A stretch of 64,000 nucleotides of DNA from Lachnospiraceae bacterium (GCA_014239155.1 JAAZZQ010000089.1:1-64000), one strand, 5' to 3'; positions 51,805-62,421 are shown, counted from the first letter of the stretch. Notes: generated by a model not told the origin, from the sequence alone. Program-made: numbers and translations.

Positions 51805-54450
51805 ATGGCTGGAATGACACCGATGATGCAACAGTATTTGGAGACAAAGAAGCAGTATGCAGACTGTATTCTTTTCTACAGACTCGGTGATTTTTATGAA
51901 ATGTTTTTTGAGGACGCAAAGCTTGTCTCAAAGGAGTTGGAGCTGACCTTGACCGGAAAGGACTGCGGAATGGAAGAGCGAGCACCTATGTGTGGAGTTC
52001 CCTATCACGCAGTAGATGGCTATTTGAGCAGGTTGGTATCAAAAGGATACAAAGTTGCTATCTGTGAGCAGGTAGAAGACCCAAAACTTGCAAAGGGATT
52101 GGTAAAGCGTGAGGTTGTCCGTATTGTCACTCCGGGTACAAACTTGAATGCGCAGACACTTGAGGAATCAAAAAACAATTATATTATGTGTATTGCACAA
52201 TTTCCAAATAAAATTGGAATTTCTGTGGCAGATGTGACAACAGGTGACTTTTATATGACAGAGGTTGAGGATCTTTCCAAGCTTACTGATGAACTTTATA
52301 AATATATGCCAACAGAAATTATTTGTAATGATGCACTGATGATGAGTGGAATCGATATAGATGACTTAAAGAACCGCTTGAAGATTGTGGTCTATCCGTT
52401 GGAACCGTGGTATTTTGATGAGGATGGATGTCGGAAATGCTTGATGGAGCATTTTAAAGTCAATACGCTCACTGGACTTGGATTGGAAGATTTTCCATCA
52501 GGTTTGATTGCCTGTGGTGTGCTGATGCAATATTTGTTGGAGACACAGAAAACGCAGCTTACACATATCACACACATTACCCCTTATTTGGCAAGCCGTT
52601 ATATGCTGCTTGACAGCTCAACAAGGCGGAATTTGGAACTGACAGAGACACTGCGGGAAAAACAGAAACGAGGTTCTCTTTTATGGGTGCTTGATAAGAC
52701 AAAGACAGCGATGGGCGCAAGACAGTTGCGCACCGATATAGAACAGCCACTGGTCAGTAAAAATGATATAAATGACAGGCTTGACACAATTGAACAACTC
52801 TGTAAAGATACCGTGTCGCGAGATGAGATTAGAGAATATTTGAATCCAATCTATGACATGGAGCGTCTGCTTGGTCGTATTAGCTATAAATCAGCAAATC
52901 CAAGGGATTTGATATCCTTTGCAAACTCTATGGAGATGCTTCCCCATATCAAAACAGTTTTGAAAGGCTTTGATGCAAAACTGTTAAGAGAGATTGACGA
53001 GCAGATTGATGCTCTTGAGGATTTATATGAGTTAATTAAAAATTCAATTTGTGAGGACCCACCCATACTGATTCGTGAGGGAGGAATTATCAGAGAAGGG
53101 TTTGACACGGATATTGACCATTTGCGCAAAGCAAAAACAGATGGGAAGAATTGGCTTGCTCAGCTTGAGGAGGAGGACCGGGAGCGGACTGGTATTAAAA
53201 ATCTTCGGATAAAATACAACAAGGTATTTGGCTATTATTTTGAAGTGAGCAATTCTTATAAAAATCAAGTGCCTAGCGATTATGTGCGCAAACAGACGCT
53301 TGTCAATGCAGAGCGATATACAACAGCAAAGTTGAAAGAGCTTGAGGATACGATTTTAAATGCGGAGGACAAGCTTAACGTGTTGGAATATGATATGTTT
53401 TGCAAAATACGCGACAATCTTGCAATGCATTTGGAGCGTGTACAAAAGACAGCAAAAGCAGTGGCGAGACTGGATGTGTTTGCATCGCTTTCTGTTGTGG
53501 CAGAACAAAATCACTATGTCAGACCGACATTAAATGATAAGGGATTGATTGATATCAAAGAAGGAAGACACCCTGTTGTGGAAAAGATGATTGACCATGA
53601 TATGTTTGTGTCAAATGATACTTTTTTAGATAACAATAACCATTGTATAGCGGTTATTACGGGTCCTAATATGGCGGGAAAATCGACTTATATGCGCCAG
53701 TCTGCACTGATTGTATTAATGGCACAGCTTGGCAGTTTTGTGCCAGCAAAGAGTGCGAATATTGGTATTGTTGACAGAATTTTCACAAGGGTAGGTGCAT
53801 CGGATGACCTTGCGAGTGGGCAGAGTACTTTTATGGTGGAGATGAATGAAGTTGCAAACATTCTACGCAATGCCACATCGAAAAGTCTGTTAGTGCTCGA
53901 TGAGATTGGACGTGGTACTTCTACGTTTGATGGGTTGAGTATTGCCTGGGCAGTGATTGAGCATATCAGCAACAAAAAAATACTTGGCGCTAAAACATTG
54001 TTTGCGACACATTATCATGAGCTTACAGAGTTAGAAGGAAAGATGAACAATGTCATCAACTATTGTATTGCGGTAAAAGAAAAAGGCGATGATATTATCT
54101 TTTTAAGAAAGATAGTCAAAGGAGGAGCAGACAGAAGTTATGGCATTCAAGTGGCAAAACTTGCAGGAGTGCCAGATATGGTAATTGACCGTGCCAAGGA
54201 GATTGTGGAGCAGTTGAGCGACAATGATATCACGGAAAAGGTGCAGTGTATTGCGGTCGATATCAAAGGGGAAAAGAAGCGGTCTAAGCATTATGATGAT
54301 GTGGATTTGGGACAGATATCTTTGATTGACACAGTAAAGGATGAGGATATTTTAAATGAATTGAAGGAAATTAACATCTCGAATCTGACACCACTTGATG
54401 CGCTGAACACATTGTACCGACTACAAAATAAGTTGAAAAATCGTTGGTGA
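51805..54450 (+). CDS. mutS: DNA mismatch repair protein MutS
   Basis: 881 residues, complete. Mismatch-reading motif FYRLGDFYEMFFEDA, core and clamp domains, Walker A GPNMAGKSTYMRQ, Walker B LLVLDEIGRGTSTFDGLSIA, signature ASDDLASGQSTFMVEM. Recognises mispairs and recruits MutL. First gene of the repair-to-shape run; mutL follows 31 bases later. Confidence 0.98.
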   Translation: MAGMTPMMQQYLETKKQYADCILFYRLGDFYEMFFEDAKLVSKELELTLTGKDCGMEERAPMCGVPYHAVDGYLSRLVSKGYKVAICEQVEDPKLAKGLVKREVVRIVTPGTNLNAQTLEESKNNYIMCIAQFPNKIGISVADVTTGDFYMTEVEDLSKLTDELYKYMPTEIICNDALMMSGIDIDDLKNRLKIVVYPLEPWYFDEDGCRKCLMEHFKVNTLTGLGLEDFPSGLIACGVLMQYLLETQKTQLTHITHITPYLASRYMLLDSSTRRNLELTETLREKQKRGSLLWVLDKTKTAMGARQLRTDIEQPLVSKNDINDRLDTIEQLCKDTVSRDEIREYLNPIYDMERLLGRISYKSANPRDLISFANSMEMLPHIKTVLKGFDAKLLREIDEQIDALEDLYELIKNSICEDPPILIREGGIIREGFDTDIDHLRKAKTDGKNWLAQLEEEDRERTGIKNLRIKYNKVFGYYFEVSNSYKNQVPSDYVRKQTLVNAERYTTAKLKELEDTILNAEDKLNVLEYDMFCKIRDNLAMHLERVQKTAKAVARLDVFASLSVVAEQNHYVRPTLNDKGLIDIKEGRHPVVEKMIDHDMFVSNDTFLDNNNHCIAVITGPNMAGKSTYMRQSALIVLMAQLGSFVPAKSANIGIVDRIFTRVGASDDLASGQSTFMVEMNEVANILRNATSKSLLVLDEIGRGTSTFDGLSIAWAVIEHISNKKILGAKTLFATHYHELTELEGKMNNVINYCIAVKEKGDDIIFLRKIVKGGADRSYGIQVAKLAGVPDMVIDRAKEIVEQLSDNDITEKVQCIAVDIKGEKKRSKHYDDVDLGQISLIDTVKDEDILNELKEINISNLTPLDALNTLYRLQNKLKNRW

Positions 54451-54481
54451 AGACTATTGTAGAGGAAAGGAAAGAGGAGAC

Positions 54482-56488
54482 ATGGCAGAGATACATGTGC
54501 TGGATGATGCGACAATAGACAAGATTGCGGCAGGCGAGGTGGTGGAGCGGCCAGCCAGTGTAGTCAAGGAATTAGTGGAAAACGCTATGGATGCAGGTGC
54601 AACTGCAATAACAGTTGAAATTAAAGATGGCGGAATTGAATTCATCCGTGTGACAGACAATGGCTCAGGTATTGAACAGAACCAGTTACGAAATGCCTTT
54701 CTGCGTCATGCCACAAGTAAAATCAATTCTGTTGTTGATTTGATGTGTCTGCACAGTATGGGATTTCGCGGAGAGGCGCTTTCAAGTATTGCGGCGGTGG
54801 CAAAAGTTGAAATTGTCACTAAGACAAAGGAGGATATGACTGGAACGCGCCTATGTCTGGAAGGTGCGAAAGAGACTTCATTTGAGGAGGTTGGCGCCCC
54901 TGATGGCACCACTTTTATTGTGCGTAACCTGTTTTTTAATACGCCTGTACGGCGCAAATTTCTAAAGACAGCAATGACAGAGGCGAGTTATATTACAGAC
55001 TTGCTTGAGCACATGGCATTGTCAAGACCAGAGATTTCATTTAAGTATGTCATAAATAATCAAACAAAATTTTACACGAACGGCGATGGAGATATGAAGG
55101 CGATTATCTATCGCATTTTTGGTCGGGATATTGCCAATGAAATGTTAGAATTTCAAGCGGTTGATGAGGAGATTGTACTGGAAGGATTTTTGGGAAAACC
55201 AACACTAAATCGCGCAAACAGAAATTTTGAAAACTATTTTGTCAACAGGAGATATATAAAAAGTAAAATAATTTCCAAGGCGATTGAGGAGGGGTATCAG
55301 TCCTATATGATGCAGCACCGGTATCCATTTTGCGTGATACATATTACTGTGCCGCCAGAAAGTGTGGATGTCAATGTTCACCCGACAAAGATGGAAGTGC
55401 GCTTTTCTAATCAGAATAGTCTCTACAGGTTAATTGCTGAAAATATTACTGATTTTTTGTCCCAGCAGGAGATGATTCCAGATGCAGTTCTTGGACCAGA
55501 AAAAAAAGAAAAGAAGGATAAAAAAGCAATAAAAATAGATGTGCCAGAACCTTTTGAGAAGGAGCGCCGTCTTGCAGAGCAAATATCAAATGCAGATGAA
55601 AAGCAGACTCTCAATATACTAAAACAGGAGAGCCAATACAATTTATCTTCTTCTGATGGCAGTTCTAATAAGGAAACACAGGAAATATCTGGAACGGTTT
55701 CCAAGGATTATTTTTTTGTGGATAACAGAGGAAAAGATGCAAAGATTAATCAAATGAACCAGAATGTGTTGACGGGAAAAATATTAGGTACGCCATCCAA
55801 GGAAGCAGATACTAGAAATCTTGGAGTGATTAAGAGTAAAGACCATATCCTTGTGGAGAAGCCAGAACAACTAAATTTCTTTGACGAGAAAATACTTACC
55901 AAAGAGGCAAGACAAGAGTATAAAATTGTAGGGCAGGTATTTGATACATATTGGATTATTGAGTATCGTGATAAGATGCTTATGATTGACCAGCACGCAG
56001 CACATGAGAAGGTAAAATATGAGCAAATATTGACTAAGGCAGAACACAATGAGATTTATACACAAATGTTGACTCCGCCAGTTGTTATTAGCGTCACGCC
56101 CAAAGAGGCTGCATTAATGGATAGTTATGCACAGTATTTTAAGGAACTTGGGTTTGAAATTGAGGATTTTGGAATGAATGCATTTGCAATTAGAGGTGTG
56201 CCAATTGACTTATTTGGTCATAATATAAAAGAACTTTTTGAGGAAGTACTGACTCAGATGTCTGAGAGCCCGGTGCGTGGCGTACCTCAGACTATACGGG
56301 AAAAAATTGCTTCTATGGCATGTAAGGCGGCTGTGAAGGGAAATCATTCACTGACTTATGAGGAAGCGGACAAATTGATTGAACAGTTGCTAGAATTGGA
56401 GAATCCTTATAATTGTCCGCACGGTAGACCAACAATTATTTCCATGTCAAAGTATGAGATAGAAAAAAAATTTAAAAGGATCGTGTGA
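54482..56488 (+). CDS. mutL: DNA mismatch repair protein MutL
   Basis: 668 residues, ATG after AAAGGAAAGAGGAGAC. GHKL ATPase with IAAGEVVERPASVVKELVEN, DNGSGI, RGEALSSI; C-terminal endonuclease domain with DQHAAHEKVKYEQ (metal motif DQHAxxExxxYE), MACKAAVKGNHSLTYEEADK and CPHGRPTI. Like other Firmicute MutL it should nick DNA itself, as no mutH is needed. Confidence 0.97.
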   Translation: MAEIHVLDDATIDKIAAGEVVERPASVVKELVENAMDAGATAITVEIKDGGIEFIRVTDNGSGIEQNQLRNAFLRHATSKINSVVDLMCLHSMGFRGEALSSIAAVAKVEIVTKTKEDMTGTRLCLEGAKETSFEEVGAPDGTTFIVRNLFFNTPVRRKFLKTAMTEASYITDLLEHMALSRPEISFKYVINNQTKFYTNGDGDMKAIIYRIFGRDIANEMLEFQAVDEEIVLEGFLGKPTLNRANRNFENYFVNRRYIKSKIISKAIEEGYQSYMMQHRYPFCVIHITVPPESVDVNVHPTKMEVRFSNQNSLYRLIAENITDFLSQQEMIPDAVLGPEKKEKKDKKAIKIDVPEPFEKERRLAEQISNADEKQTLNILKQESQYNLSSSDGSSNKETQEISGTVSKDYFFVDNRGKDAKINQMNQNVLTGKILGTPSKEADTRNLGVIKSKDHILVEKPEQLNFFDEKILTKEARQEYKIVGQVFDTYWIIEYRDKMLMIDQHAAHEKVKYEQILTKAEHNEIYTQMLTPPVVISVTPKEAALMDSYAQYFKELGFEIEDFGMNAFAIRGVPIDLFGHNIKELFEEVLTQMSESPVRGVPQTIREKIASMACKAAVKGNHSLTYEEADKLIEQLLELENPYNCPHGRPTIISMSKYEIEKKFKRIV

Positions 56489-56555
56489 AGTCAGAGATTT
56501 GACCAGTTTGATTTGAGTATCCGCTAAGGCGGGCGAAAGGGAGTTAGAGTAAGAG

Positions 56556-57332
56556 ATGAAAATAAAAAAATCTCCGATTGAAAGGGAATTAGAGCGGATT
56601 GTACGTGAGGAAAAAAAGCTTGAAAGACAAGCAGTGGAGTACCATGCTGCCAAGTGGAAGGAGACATTAGAACAAAAGATTCCTTCTAAGGTGCATGAAA
56701 ATTTGCAAAAAGCATTTTGTATGGCGTTTGAATTAATATTTGAACGAGGTACAAGTCTGATTGAGAAGACATACTCCAAAGATACGATGGAAAAAGATTT
56801 TCGGATACATGATTTTGCGGTAAGCTTAAAAGGTGGCAAGAAGGAATTTCGTCATCTGAAATCAGATGTAAGTCGTGGAAATTTGGTAAATATGGCAGTC
56901 AGCACTGTTGAAGGAGTTGGTCTGGGGATTCTGGGGATTGGATTGCCAGATATTGTATTATTTTTATCAATGATTCTGAAAGGAACTTATGAGACAGCAC
57001 TGCAATATGGATTTTCTTATGATACGCCGGAGGAACGAATGTATATTCTGAAGCTTTTGGAGGCGGCTATGTCTAAGGGGGAACAGTGGACAGTGTGCAA
57101 TTTGGCAGTTGACAACTGTTTCTCTAACGAGTATCTTCAGGAGACAAAACTTGCAGAGCAAATTAAGAATACAGCGAATGCATTTGCTGTGGATATGTTG
57201 CTTGCCAAGTTTATTCAAGGGCTTCCAATTGCAGGCGTTTTGGGTGGTATTAGCAATCCTATTTATTACAGGCGTATAATGAATTATGTACAATTAAAGT
57301 ACCATAAACGATATTTGCTTTCAAAAAGATAA
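56556..57332 (+). CDS. EcsC family protein
   Basis: 258 residues, ATG after AAGGGAGTTAGAGTAAGAG. Basic helical N-terminus, then the EcsC pattern GVGLGILGIGLPDIVLFLSM, ILKGTYETALQYGFSYDTPE, ERMYILKLLEAAMSKG. Described relatives are soluble proteins linked to the Ecs transporter, but no ecsAB is here. Its place between mutL and miaA, where most genomes have none, may be an insertion into the operon. Confidence 0.85.
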   Translation: MKIKKSPIERELERIVREEKKLERQAVEYHAAKWKETLEQKIPSKVHENLQKAFCMAFELIFERGTSLIEKTYSKDTMEKDFRIHDFAVSLKGGKKEFRHLKSDVSRGNLVNMAVSTVEGVGLGILGIGLPDIVLFLSMILKGTYETALQYGFSYDTPEERMYILKLLEAAMSKGEQWTVCNLAVDNCFSNEYLQETKLAEQIKNTANAFAVDMLLAKFIQGLPIAGVLGGISNPIYYRRIMNYVQLKYHKRYLLSKR

Positions 57333-57374
57333 TGACTTTGGCACAACAAAAAATAGAAAGGAGATTGCTGCGCC

Positions 57375-58298
57375 ATGAAGCCATTGATTATTTTGACAGG
57401 TCCTACGGCGGCTGGCAAGACGAAACTTTCCATAGCGCTTGCAAAAACGATAAACGGTGAGATTATCTCCGCTGATTCCATGCAAGTATACAGACATATG
57501 GATATTGGCTCTGCCAAAATTCGGCAGGAGGAAATGCAGGGTGTAAAGCATTACCTAGTAGATATTCTCGAACCGACAGAAGCATTTCATATTGTTTTGT
57601 TTCAGAAATATGCGAAAGAGGCGATTGCGGAAATTTATGCGAAGGGAAAGATTCCAATTATTGTTGGTGGCACAGGATTTTATATTCAGTCAGTGCTATA
57701 TGATATTGATTTTCAGGAGGGGGAGGAGGACTCTGTGCTCCGAAAAACATTGGAACAGCTTGCACAGGAAAAAGGTGCACAAACTCTCCATAATATTTTG
57801 AAGGAATGTGATCCCAAAGCAGCAGAGGAAATCCATGCAAACAACATTAAACGTGTAATCCGCGCCATTGAATTTAACCGACAGACTGGCAAGAAGATTT
57901 CGGAACACAATAACATGGAGCGGGAAAAAAAGTCCGCATATGATTCGCGTTATTTTGTGCTGACAGACCAAAGAGAGAGGATTTATGAGGCGATTGACAA
58001 ACGTGTAGATCAGATGATTGAAGAAGGGCTTGTCGACGAGGTAAGGCGATTGCTGGAAATGGGATGCAAGCGGGATTCAACAGCGATGCAAGGGCTTGGA
58101 TACAAAGAGATTATTTCGTATTTAATGGGTGAAGTTAGTTTGGATGAGGCAGTGTATACCATTAAGCGGGACACACGCCATTTTGCAAAACGACAGCTTA
58201 CTTGGTTTCGCAGAGAACGCGATGTTATTTGGATAGAAAAGGATAAATTTGCATACGATGAAGAAAAAATGTTACACTATATAAAAACGAAGTTATAG
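57375..58298 (+). CDS. miaA: tRNA dimethylallyltransferase
   Basis: 307 residues, ATG after AGAAAGGAGATTGCTGCGCC. P-loop GPTAAGKTKLSIAL, SADSMQVYRHMDIGSAK, GGTGFYIQSVLY, RDTRHFAKRQLTWFRR. Adds dimethylallyl to A37 of tRNAs reading UNN codons (EC 2.5.1.75). The mutS-mutL-miaA order is common in Firmicutes. Confidence 0.97.
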   Translation: MKPLIILTGPTAAGKTKLSIALAKTINGEIISADSMQVYRHMDIGSAKIRQEEMQGVKHYLVDILEPTEAFHIVLFQKYAKEAIAEIYAKGKIPIIVGGTGFYIQSVLYDIDFQEGEEDSVLRKTLEQLAQEKGAQTLHNILKECDPKAAEEIHANNIKRVIRAIEFNRQTGKKISEHNNMEREKKSAYDSRYFVLTDQRERIYEAIDKRVDQMIEEGLVDEVRRLLEMGCKRDSTAMQGLGYKEIISYLMGEVSLDEAVYTIKRDTRHFAKRQLTWFRRERDVIWIEKDKFAYDEEKMLHYIKTKL

Positions 58299-58322
58299 GA
58301 TGATGGAAGGAAACTAGAGAAA

Positions 58323-59630
58323 ATGATAGAACCAACAAATGAGAAGAATACTACCATACAAAATATATACAGACAATTGGGCATTTCGGCTCGAGTTTAC
58401 CGCTTTTGTCAAGAGATTTTACAACAATTACAATTGCGCTTTGAGGAGATTGATCAAAATACGGAGTATAACCAACTGAAAGTGTTGCAGGCAATGCAGA
58501 ATAATAAGGTCAGTGAAGCTTGCCTTTTGGGAACTACTGGTTACGGTTATAATGATTTTGGCAGAGAGACATTGGAAGCAGTGTATGCATCTGTTTTTCA
58601 CGCGGAAGATGCGCTGGTTAGACCACAGATTACTTGTGGGACACATGCGCTGGCGTTGGCGTTGATGAGTAATCTACGCCCGGGTGATGAACTGTTGTCT
58701 CCTGTGGGAAAGCCTTATGATACGTTGGAGGAGGTAATTGGTATTCGTCCATCAAAAGGGTCACTTGCAGAGTATGGCATTTCATATAGGCAAGTAGATT
58801 TGCTTCCTGATGGCAGTTTTGACTATGATGGTATTCGGGCAGCAGTTAGCGAAAAGACAAGGCTTGTCACAATACAGCGCTCCAAGGGATATCAGACAAG
58901 ACCAACGCTTTCCGTTCAAAAAATTGGAGAACTGATTTCATTTATCAAAAAAATGAAACCAGATATTATTTGTATGGTTGATAATTGTTACGGCGAGTTT
59001 GTGGAGCGCATAGAACCTACTGATGTGGGAGCAGATATGGTGGTCGGTTCGCTCATCAAGAATCCCGGAGGCGGACTTGCGCCGATTGGCGGATATATTG
59101 CTGGGAAAAAAGAATGTGTGGAAAATGCGGCTTACAGGCTTACATCACCCGGGCTTGGCAAGGAGGTTGGGGCTTCGCTCGGTATTCTGCGGGATTTTTA
59201 TCATGGCTTGTTTCTTGCGCCAACAGTGACGGCAGGCGCGTTAAAAGGAGCCATCTTTGCGGCGAATATCTATGAAAAGTTGGGCTTTAAAGTTGTGCCA
59301 AACAGTACAGAATCAAGGCATGATATTATACAGGCGGTCGAGTTTGGGACAGCCGAAGGAGTGATTGCTTTCTGTAAAGGGATTCAGGCAGCAGCGCCGG
59401 TTGATAGTTTTGTTATACCAGAATCATGGGATATGCCCGGATATGATGCGCCGGTGATTATGGCTGCGGGGGCATTTGTCTCGGGTTCCTCAATTGAATT
59501 GAGCGCGGATGGTCCGATGAAACCGCCTTATGCTGTGTATTTTCAAGGAGGATTGACCTTTGAGCACGCACGGTTTGGCATTATGAAGACCCTTCAGACT
59601 GTTGTTGATGCAGGAATTATAGAGATTTAA
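58323..59630 (+). CDS. PLP-dependent methionine gamma-lyase/YnbB-like protein
   Basis: 435 residues, 24 bases after miaA. Cys/Met-metabolism PLP fold: TTGYGYNDFGRETLEAVYAS, GTHALALALMSNLRPGDELL, MVDNCYGEFVERIEPTDVGA, and the PLP Lys in GSLIKNPGGGLAPIGGYIAG. These proteins (once named aluminium resistance proteins) sit next to miaA/hfq in many Firmicutes. The substrate is not settled. Confidence 0.92.
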   Translation: MIEPTNEKNTTIQNIYRQLGISARVYRFCQEILQQLQLRFEEIDQNTEYNQLKVLQAMQNNKVSEACLLGTTGYGYNDFGRETLEAVYASVFHAEDALVRPQITCGTHALALALMSNLRPGDELLSPVGKPYDTLEEVIGIRPSKGSLAEYGISYRQVDLLPDGSFDYDGIRAAVSEKTRLVTIQRSKGYQTRPTLSVQKIGELISFIKKMKPDIICMVDNCYGEFVERIEPTDVGADMVVGSLIKNPGGGLAPIGGYIAGKKECVENAAYRLTSPGLGKEVGASLGILRDFYHGLFLAPTVTAGALKGAIFAANIYEKLGFKVVPNSTESRHDIIQAVEFGTAEGVIAFCKGIQAAAPVDSFVIPESWDMPGYDAPVIMAAGAFVSGSSIELSADGPMKPPYAVYFQGGLTFEHARFGIMKTLQTVVDAGIIEI

Positions 59631-59824
59631 AAAAAGTATTAAAAATTTCATAAAACTTTCCAAAATAGGAAATATGTCGAAAAAAAACTAATCTTTTTTA
59701 TGTACAGACGCAAGATGGTGTGGTAAGATATCTAAGAAAGCTGGAAAGGATGACTGCATGGTATAAAAAGGCTATAAAATTGCAGTTGTCCGATACGCTT
59801 AGATGGAGAGCAAGGCGTAAATAC

Positions 59825-60514
59825 ATGAGTCTTTTTAAAAAATTATATGCTAAGGATGAGTTGCCTTATGACAAATTTATGAGGCTTGGACCGGAATGTC
59901 TTTCGGATGCCGAGCTTCTTGCTATCATGCTCAGGACTGGAACAAAAGAAAAAACTCCTATTGAACTTGGCAGGGAAATTTTAAAATTGGCTGGTGAGGG
60001 AATAGGGCTTTTGGGGCTGTATCATTTTGGAATTAAGGATTTGATGCAGATATCTGGAATCGGTGAAGTCAAGGCAGTGCAATTGCTTTGCATTGCCGAA
60101 ATTGCTAAGCGGACTTCCAATATGCAGGCAAGGCCAGACCTTACTTTTGACAAACCTGAGACCGTGGCGGCTTATTATATGGAACAGATGCGGCACAGAG
60201 ATACAGAGCAGCTTTTATTGGTGCTTCTCGATGCCAGACGGCATATTGTGGACGAGTCTGTATTGTCAACAGGCACATTTAATTCGACGCTGATTTCACC
60301 TAGAGAAATCTGTATTAGGGCCATGCGCAATGAAGCATCCTATATCGTGATTCTGCACAATCATCCCAGTGGTGATCCGACGCCTAGCAGGCAGGATGTG
60401 CAAGTGACACAGAAGATAAAGGAAGTATCCGATTTAGTTGAAATTCCATTGCTGGACCATATCATTATTGGGGATAACAGATATACCAGCTTTATTCAAA
60501 AAGGACTTTTATGA
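59825..60514 (+). CDS. radC: RadC/JAB-domain protein
   Basis: 229 residues from the ATG at 59825, chosen for the family length and a GCAAGG site; ATG 59750 would add 25 basic residues. N-terminal helix-hairpin-helix (LSDAELLAIMLRTGT, ISGIGEVKAVQLLCIAEIAK), C-terminal JAB1/MPN metal motif HNHPSGDPTPSRQD and a distal Glu (DESVLSTGTFN). Cellular role uncertain despite the name. The stop overlaps the ribosome-site region of mreB. Confidence 0.93.
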   Translation: MSLFKKLYAKDELPYDKFMRLGPECLSDAELLAIMLRTGTKEKTPIELGREILKLAGEGIGLLGLYHFGIKDLMQISGIGEVKAVQLLCIAEIAKRTSNMQARPDLTFDKPETVAAYYMEQMRHRDTEQLLLVLLDARRHIVDESVLSTGTFNSTLISPREICIRAMRNEASYIVILHNHPSGDPTPSRQDVQVTQKIKEVSDLVEIPLLDHIIIGDNRYTSFIQKGLL

Positions 60515-60528
60515 GGAAAGGAGTTGTT

Positions 60529-61539
60529 ATGTTGGCTAACAACGCATTTGGTATTGATTTAGGTACCAGAACAATTAAGATTTACAACGCTCACAGTGAC
60601 AACGTTATTGTTGAGAAAAATATGATCGCGATTGAGGACAAGAAAAATTTATTTGCATATGGTGATTCTGCATTTGAAATGTTTGAGAAGGCACCATCTA
60701 GTATTGAAATATCTTATCCGCTTTGCAATGGAGTCATTGCGGATATTAAAAATATGCAGTTGATTCTCAAGAATTTTATACTGGATTGTAACAAGGGAGT
60801 TGTGAAGCCCGCAGAGTTTTATATTGCAGTTCCATCAGATATAACTGAGGTGGAGAAGCGGGCGTTTTCCGATTTGGTGAAAGACGCCAATATCAAGGCG
60901 AAGAAGATTTTGCGTGTGGAAAAAGCAGTTGCAGACGGGCTTGGGCTTGATATTGATGTCAAGAATGCACAGGGAATTCTTGTTGTCAATGTCGGGTTTC
61001 ATACAACGGAAATCTCTATTTTATCACTGGGAGGTATTGTGCTTAGCCGTCTGATAAAAGTAGGAGGACAGAAGTTTGATGAGTCAATTAAAAATGCGAT
61101 TCGCAAAGAGTTTAGCCTGATTGTCGGCAGTAAAACTGCGGAGAATGTCAAGATAGATCTCCGGGAACTTGAGGAGGATAAGCGAAAAGCAGTTGTATAT
61201 GGCCGGGATATTGTGACAGGGCTTCCTATGGAGAAGGAAATACCAACGGATTTGGTGAGCGAGAGTATGCTTGAGAATTTTAATGTGATTATTGATAACA
61301 TTAGAGTAATTCTTGAAAGAACTCCGCCAGAATTGTCCGCAGATATTTTTCGCAGGGGAATCTATCTGACGGGAGGTGCGTCGCAGGTTGTGCATTTGGC
61401 AGAACTGATTGCAAAAGGAACCGGTTTAAGGGTAAATGTGAGTGAGAATCCGGTGTCTGGCGTTGCCCTTGGACTTGCCAAGATTATCAAAGATGATAAC
61501 TATAAATCAGTTGCATATTTAGAAGGAATGGGGCGCTAG
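60529..61539 (+). CDS. mreB: Rod-shape actin-like protein MreB
   Basis: 336 residues from the ATG at 60529 behind GGAAAGGAG. Actin-fold ATPase: FGIDLGTRTIKIY (phosphate 1), VNVGFHTTEISILSLGG (phosphate 2), YLTGGASQVVHLAELIAKGT (adenosine). The usual bacterial DxGGGTT block reads NVGFHTT, so this may be a divergent MreB/Mbl paralogue. Directs side-wall synthesis with MreC, MreD and PBP2 encoded after it. Confidence 0.93.
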   Translation: MLANNAFGIDLGTRTIKIYNAHSDNVIVEKNMIAIEDKKNLFAYGDSAFEMFEKAPSSIEISYPLCNGVIADIKNMQLILKNFILDCNKGVVKPAEFYIAVPSDITEVEKRAFSDLVKDANIKAKKILRVEKAVADGLGLDIDVKNAQGILVVNVGFHTTEISILSLGGIVLSRLIKVGGQKFDESIKNAIRKEFSLIVGSKTAENVKIDLRELEEDKRKAVVYGRDIVTGLPMEKEIPTDLVSESMLENFNVIIDNIRVILERTPPELSADIFRRGIYLTGGASQVVHLAELIAKGTGLRVNVSENPVSGVALGLAKIIKDDNYKSVAYLEGMGR

Positions 61540-61544
61540 TATTC

Positions 61545-62417
61545 ATGAGTCCGGTGGCGAAGAGAAAAAAAGGTAAGTTCTCTATTCCAAGCAAATACCT
61601 ATTGTTAATTTTGACTTGTGTCTGTGTAGCGTTGATGGCGGTGACATTTTTTACAGATTATTCTGCATCGCCGCTCAATAAGTTGGTGGGTTATATTGTA
61701 GTTCCATTTCAAGATGGTGTCAGTCGGATTGGCACTTGGATATCTGTCCGGATAGATGAGCTTGGAGAATTACGCATTGTACTTCAGGAAAATCAGGAAC
61801 TTAAGCAACAACTCGACGAGCTGACAGTTCAGAATACACAGCTTCAGCAGGACAAATATGAATTGAACAATCTGCGGGAATTGTACAAGCTGGATGAACA
61901 GTACAGTGGATATGAGAAGGTCGGCGCCAGAATTATTGCGAGGGACAGTGGGAATTGGTTTCATGCATTTACAATCAACAAGGGGGAAGAAGATGGACTC
62001 GCCATCGATATGAACGTGATTGCTGGCGGAGGGCTTGTTGGAAGAATTATTGATATCGGACCAAACTGGGCAAAGGTTAACGCCATTATCAACGACGATT
62101 CCAATGTGAGTGGCATGGTGCTTGCAAGTTCCGATATTTTGATGGTCAGCGGTTCGCTTCAGTTAATGGGAGATGGCGTGATTGGTTTTGGGCAGCTTAT
62201 TGATTCACAGAACACTGTGAAAGTTGGTGACAAAATAGTCACATCAAATATCAGCGACAAGTATCTGCCAAGTATTTTGATTGGATATATCAGTGAGATT
62301 AATCAGGATTCCAATAATATTACAAAATCGGGAAAAATTACGCCTGCAGTCGATTTTGAACACCTTGAGGAGGTGCTTGTTATTTTAAAGATAAAACAGC
62401 AAATAGGGGATAAGTAG
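61545..62417 (+). CDS. mreC: Rod-shape protein MreC
   Basis: 290 residues, five bases after mreB. One membrane helix (YLLLILTCVCVALMAVTFFT), a coiled coil around 80-125 (LQENQELKQQLDELTVQNTQ), then the twin beta-barrel periplasmic-type domain (RIIARDSGNWFHAFTINKGE, GLVGRIIDIGPNWAKVNAII). Links MreB to the cell-wall enzymes outside. Confidence 0.96.
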   Translation: MSPVAKRKKGKFSIPSKYLLLILTCVCVALMAVTFFTDYSASPLNKLVGYIVVPFQDGVSRIGTWISVRIDELGELRIVLQENQELKQQLDELTVQNTQLQQDKYELNNLRELYKLDEQYSGYEKVGARIIARDSGNWFHAFTINKGEEDGLAIDMNVIAGGGLVGRIIDIGPNWAKVNAIINDDSNVSGMVLASSDILMVSGSLQLMGDGVIGFGQLIDSQNTVKVGDKIVTSNISDKYLPSILIGYISEINQDSNNITKSGKITPAVDFEHLEEVLVILKIKQQIGDK

Positions 62418-62421
62418 GTTC

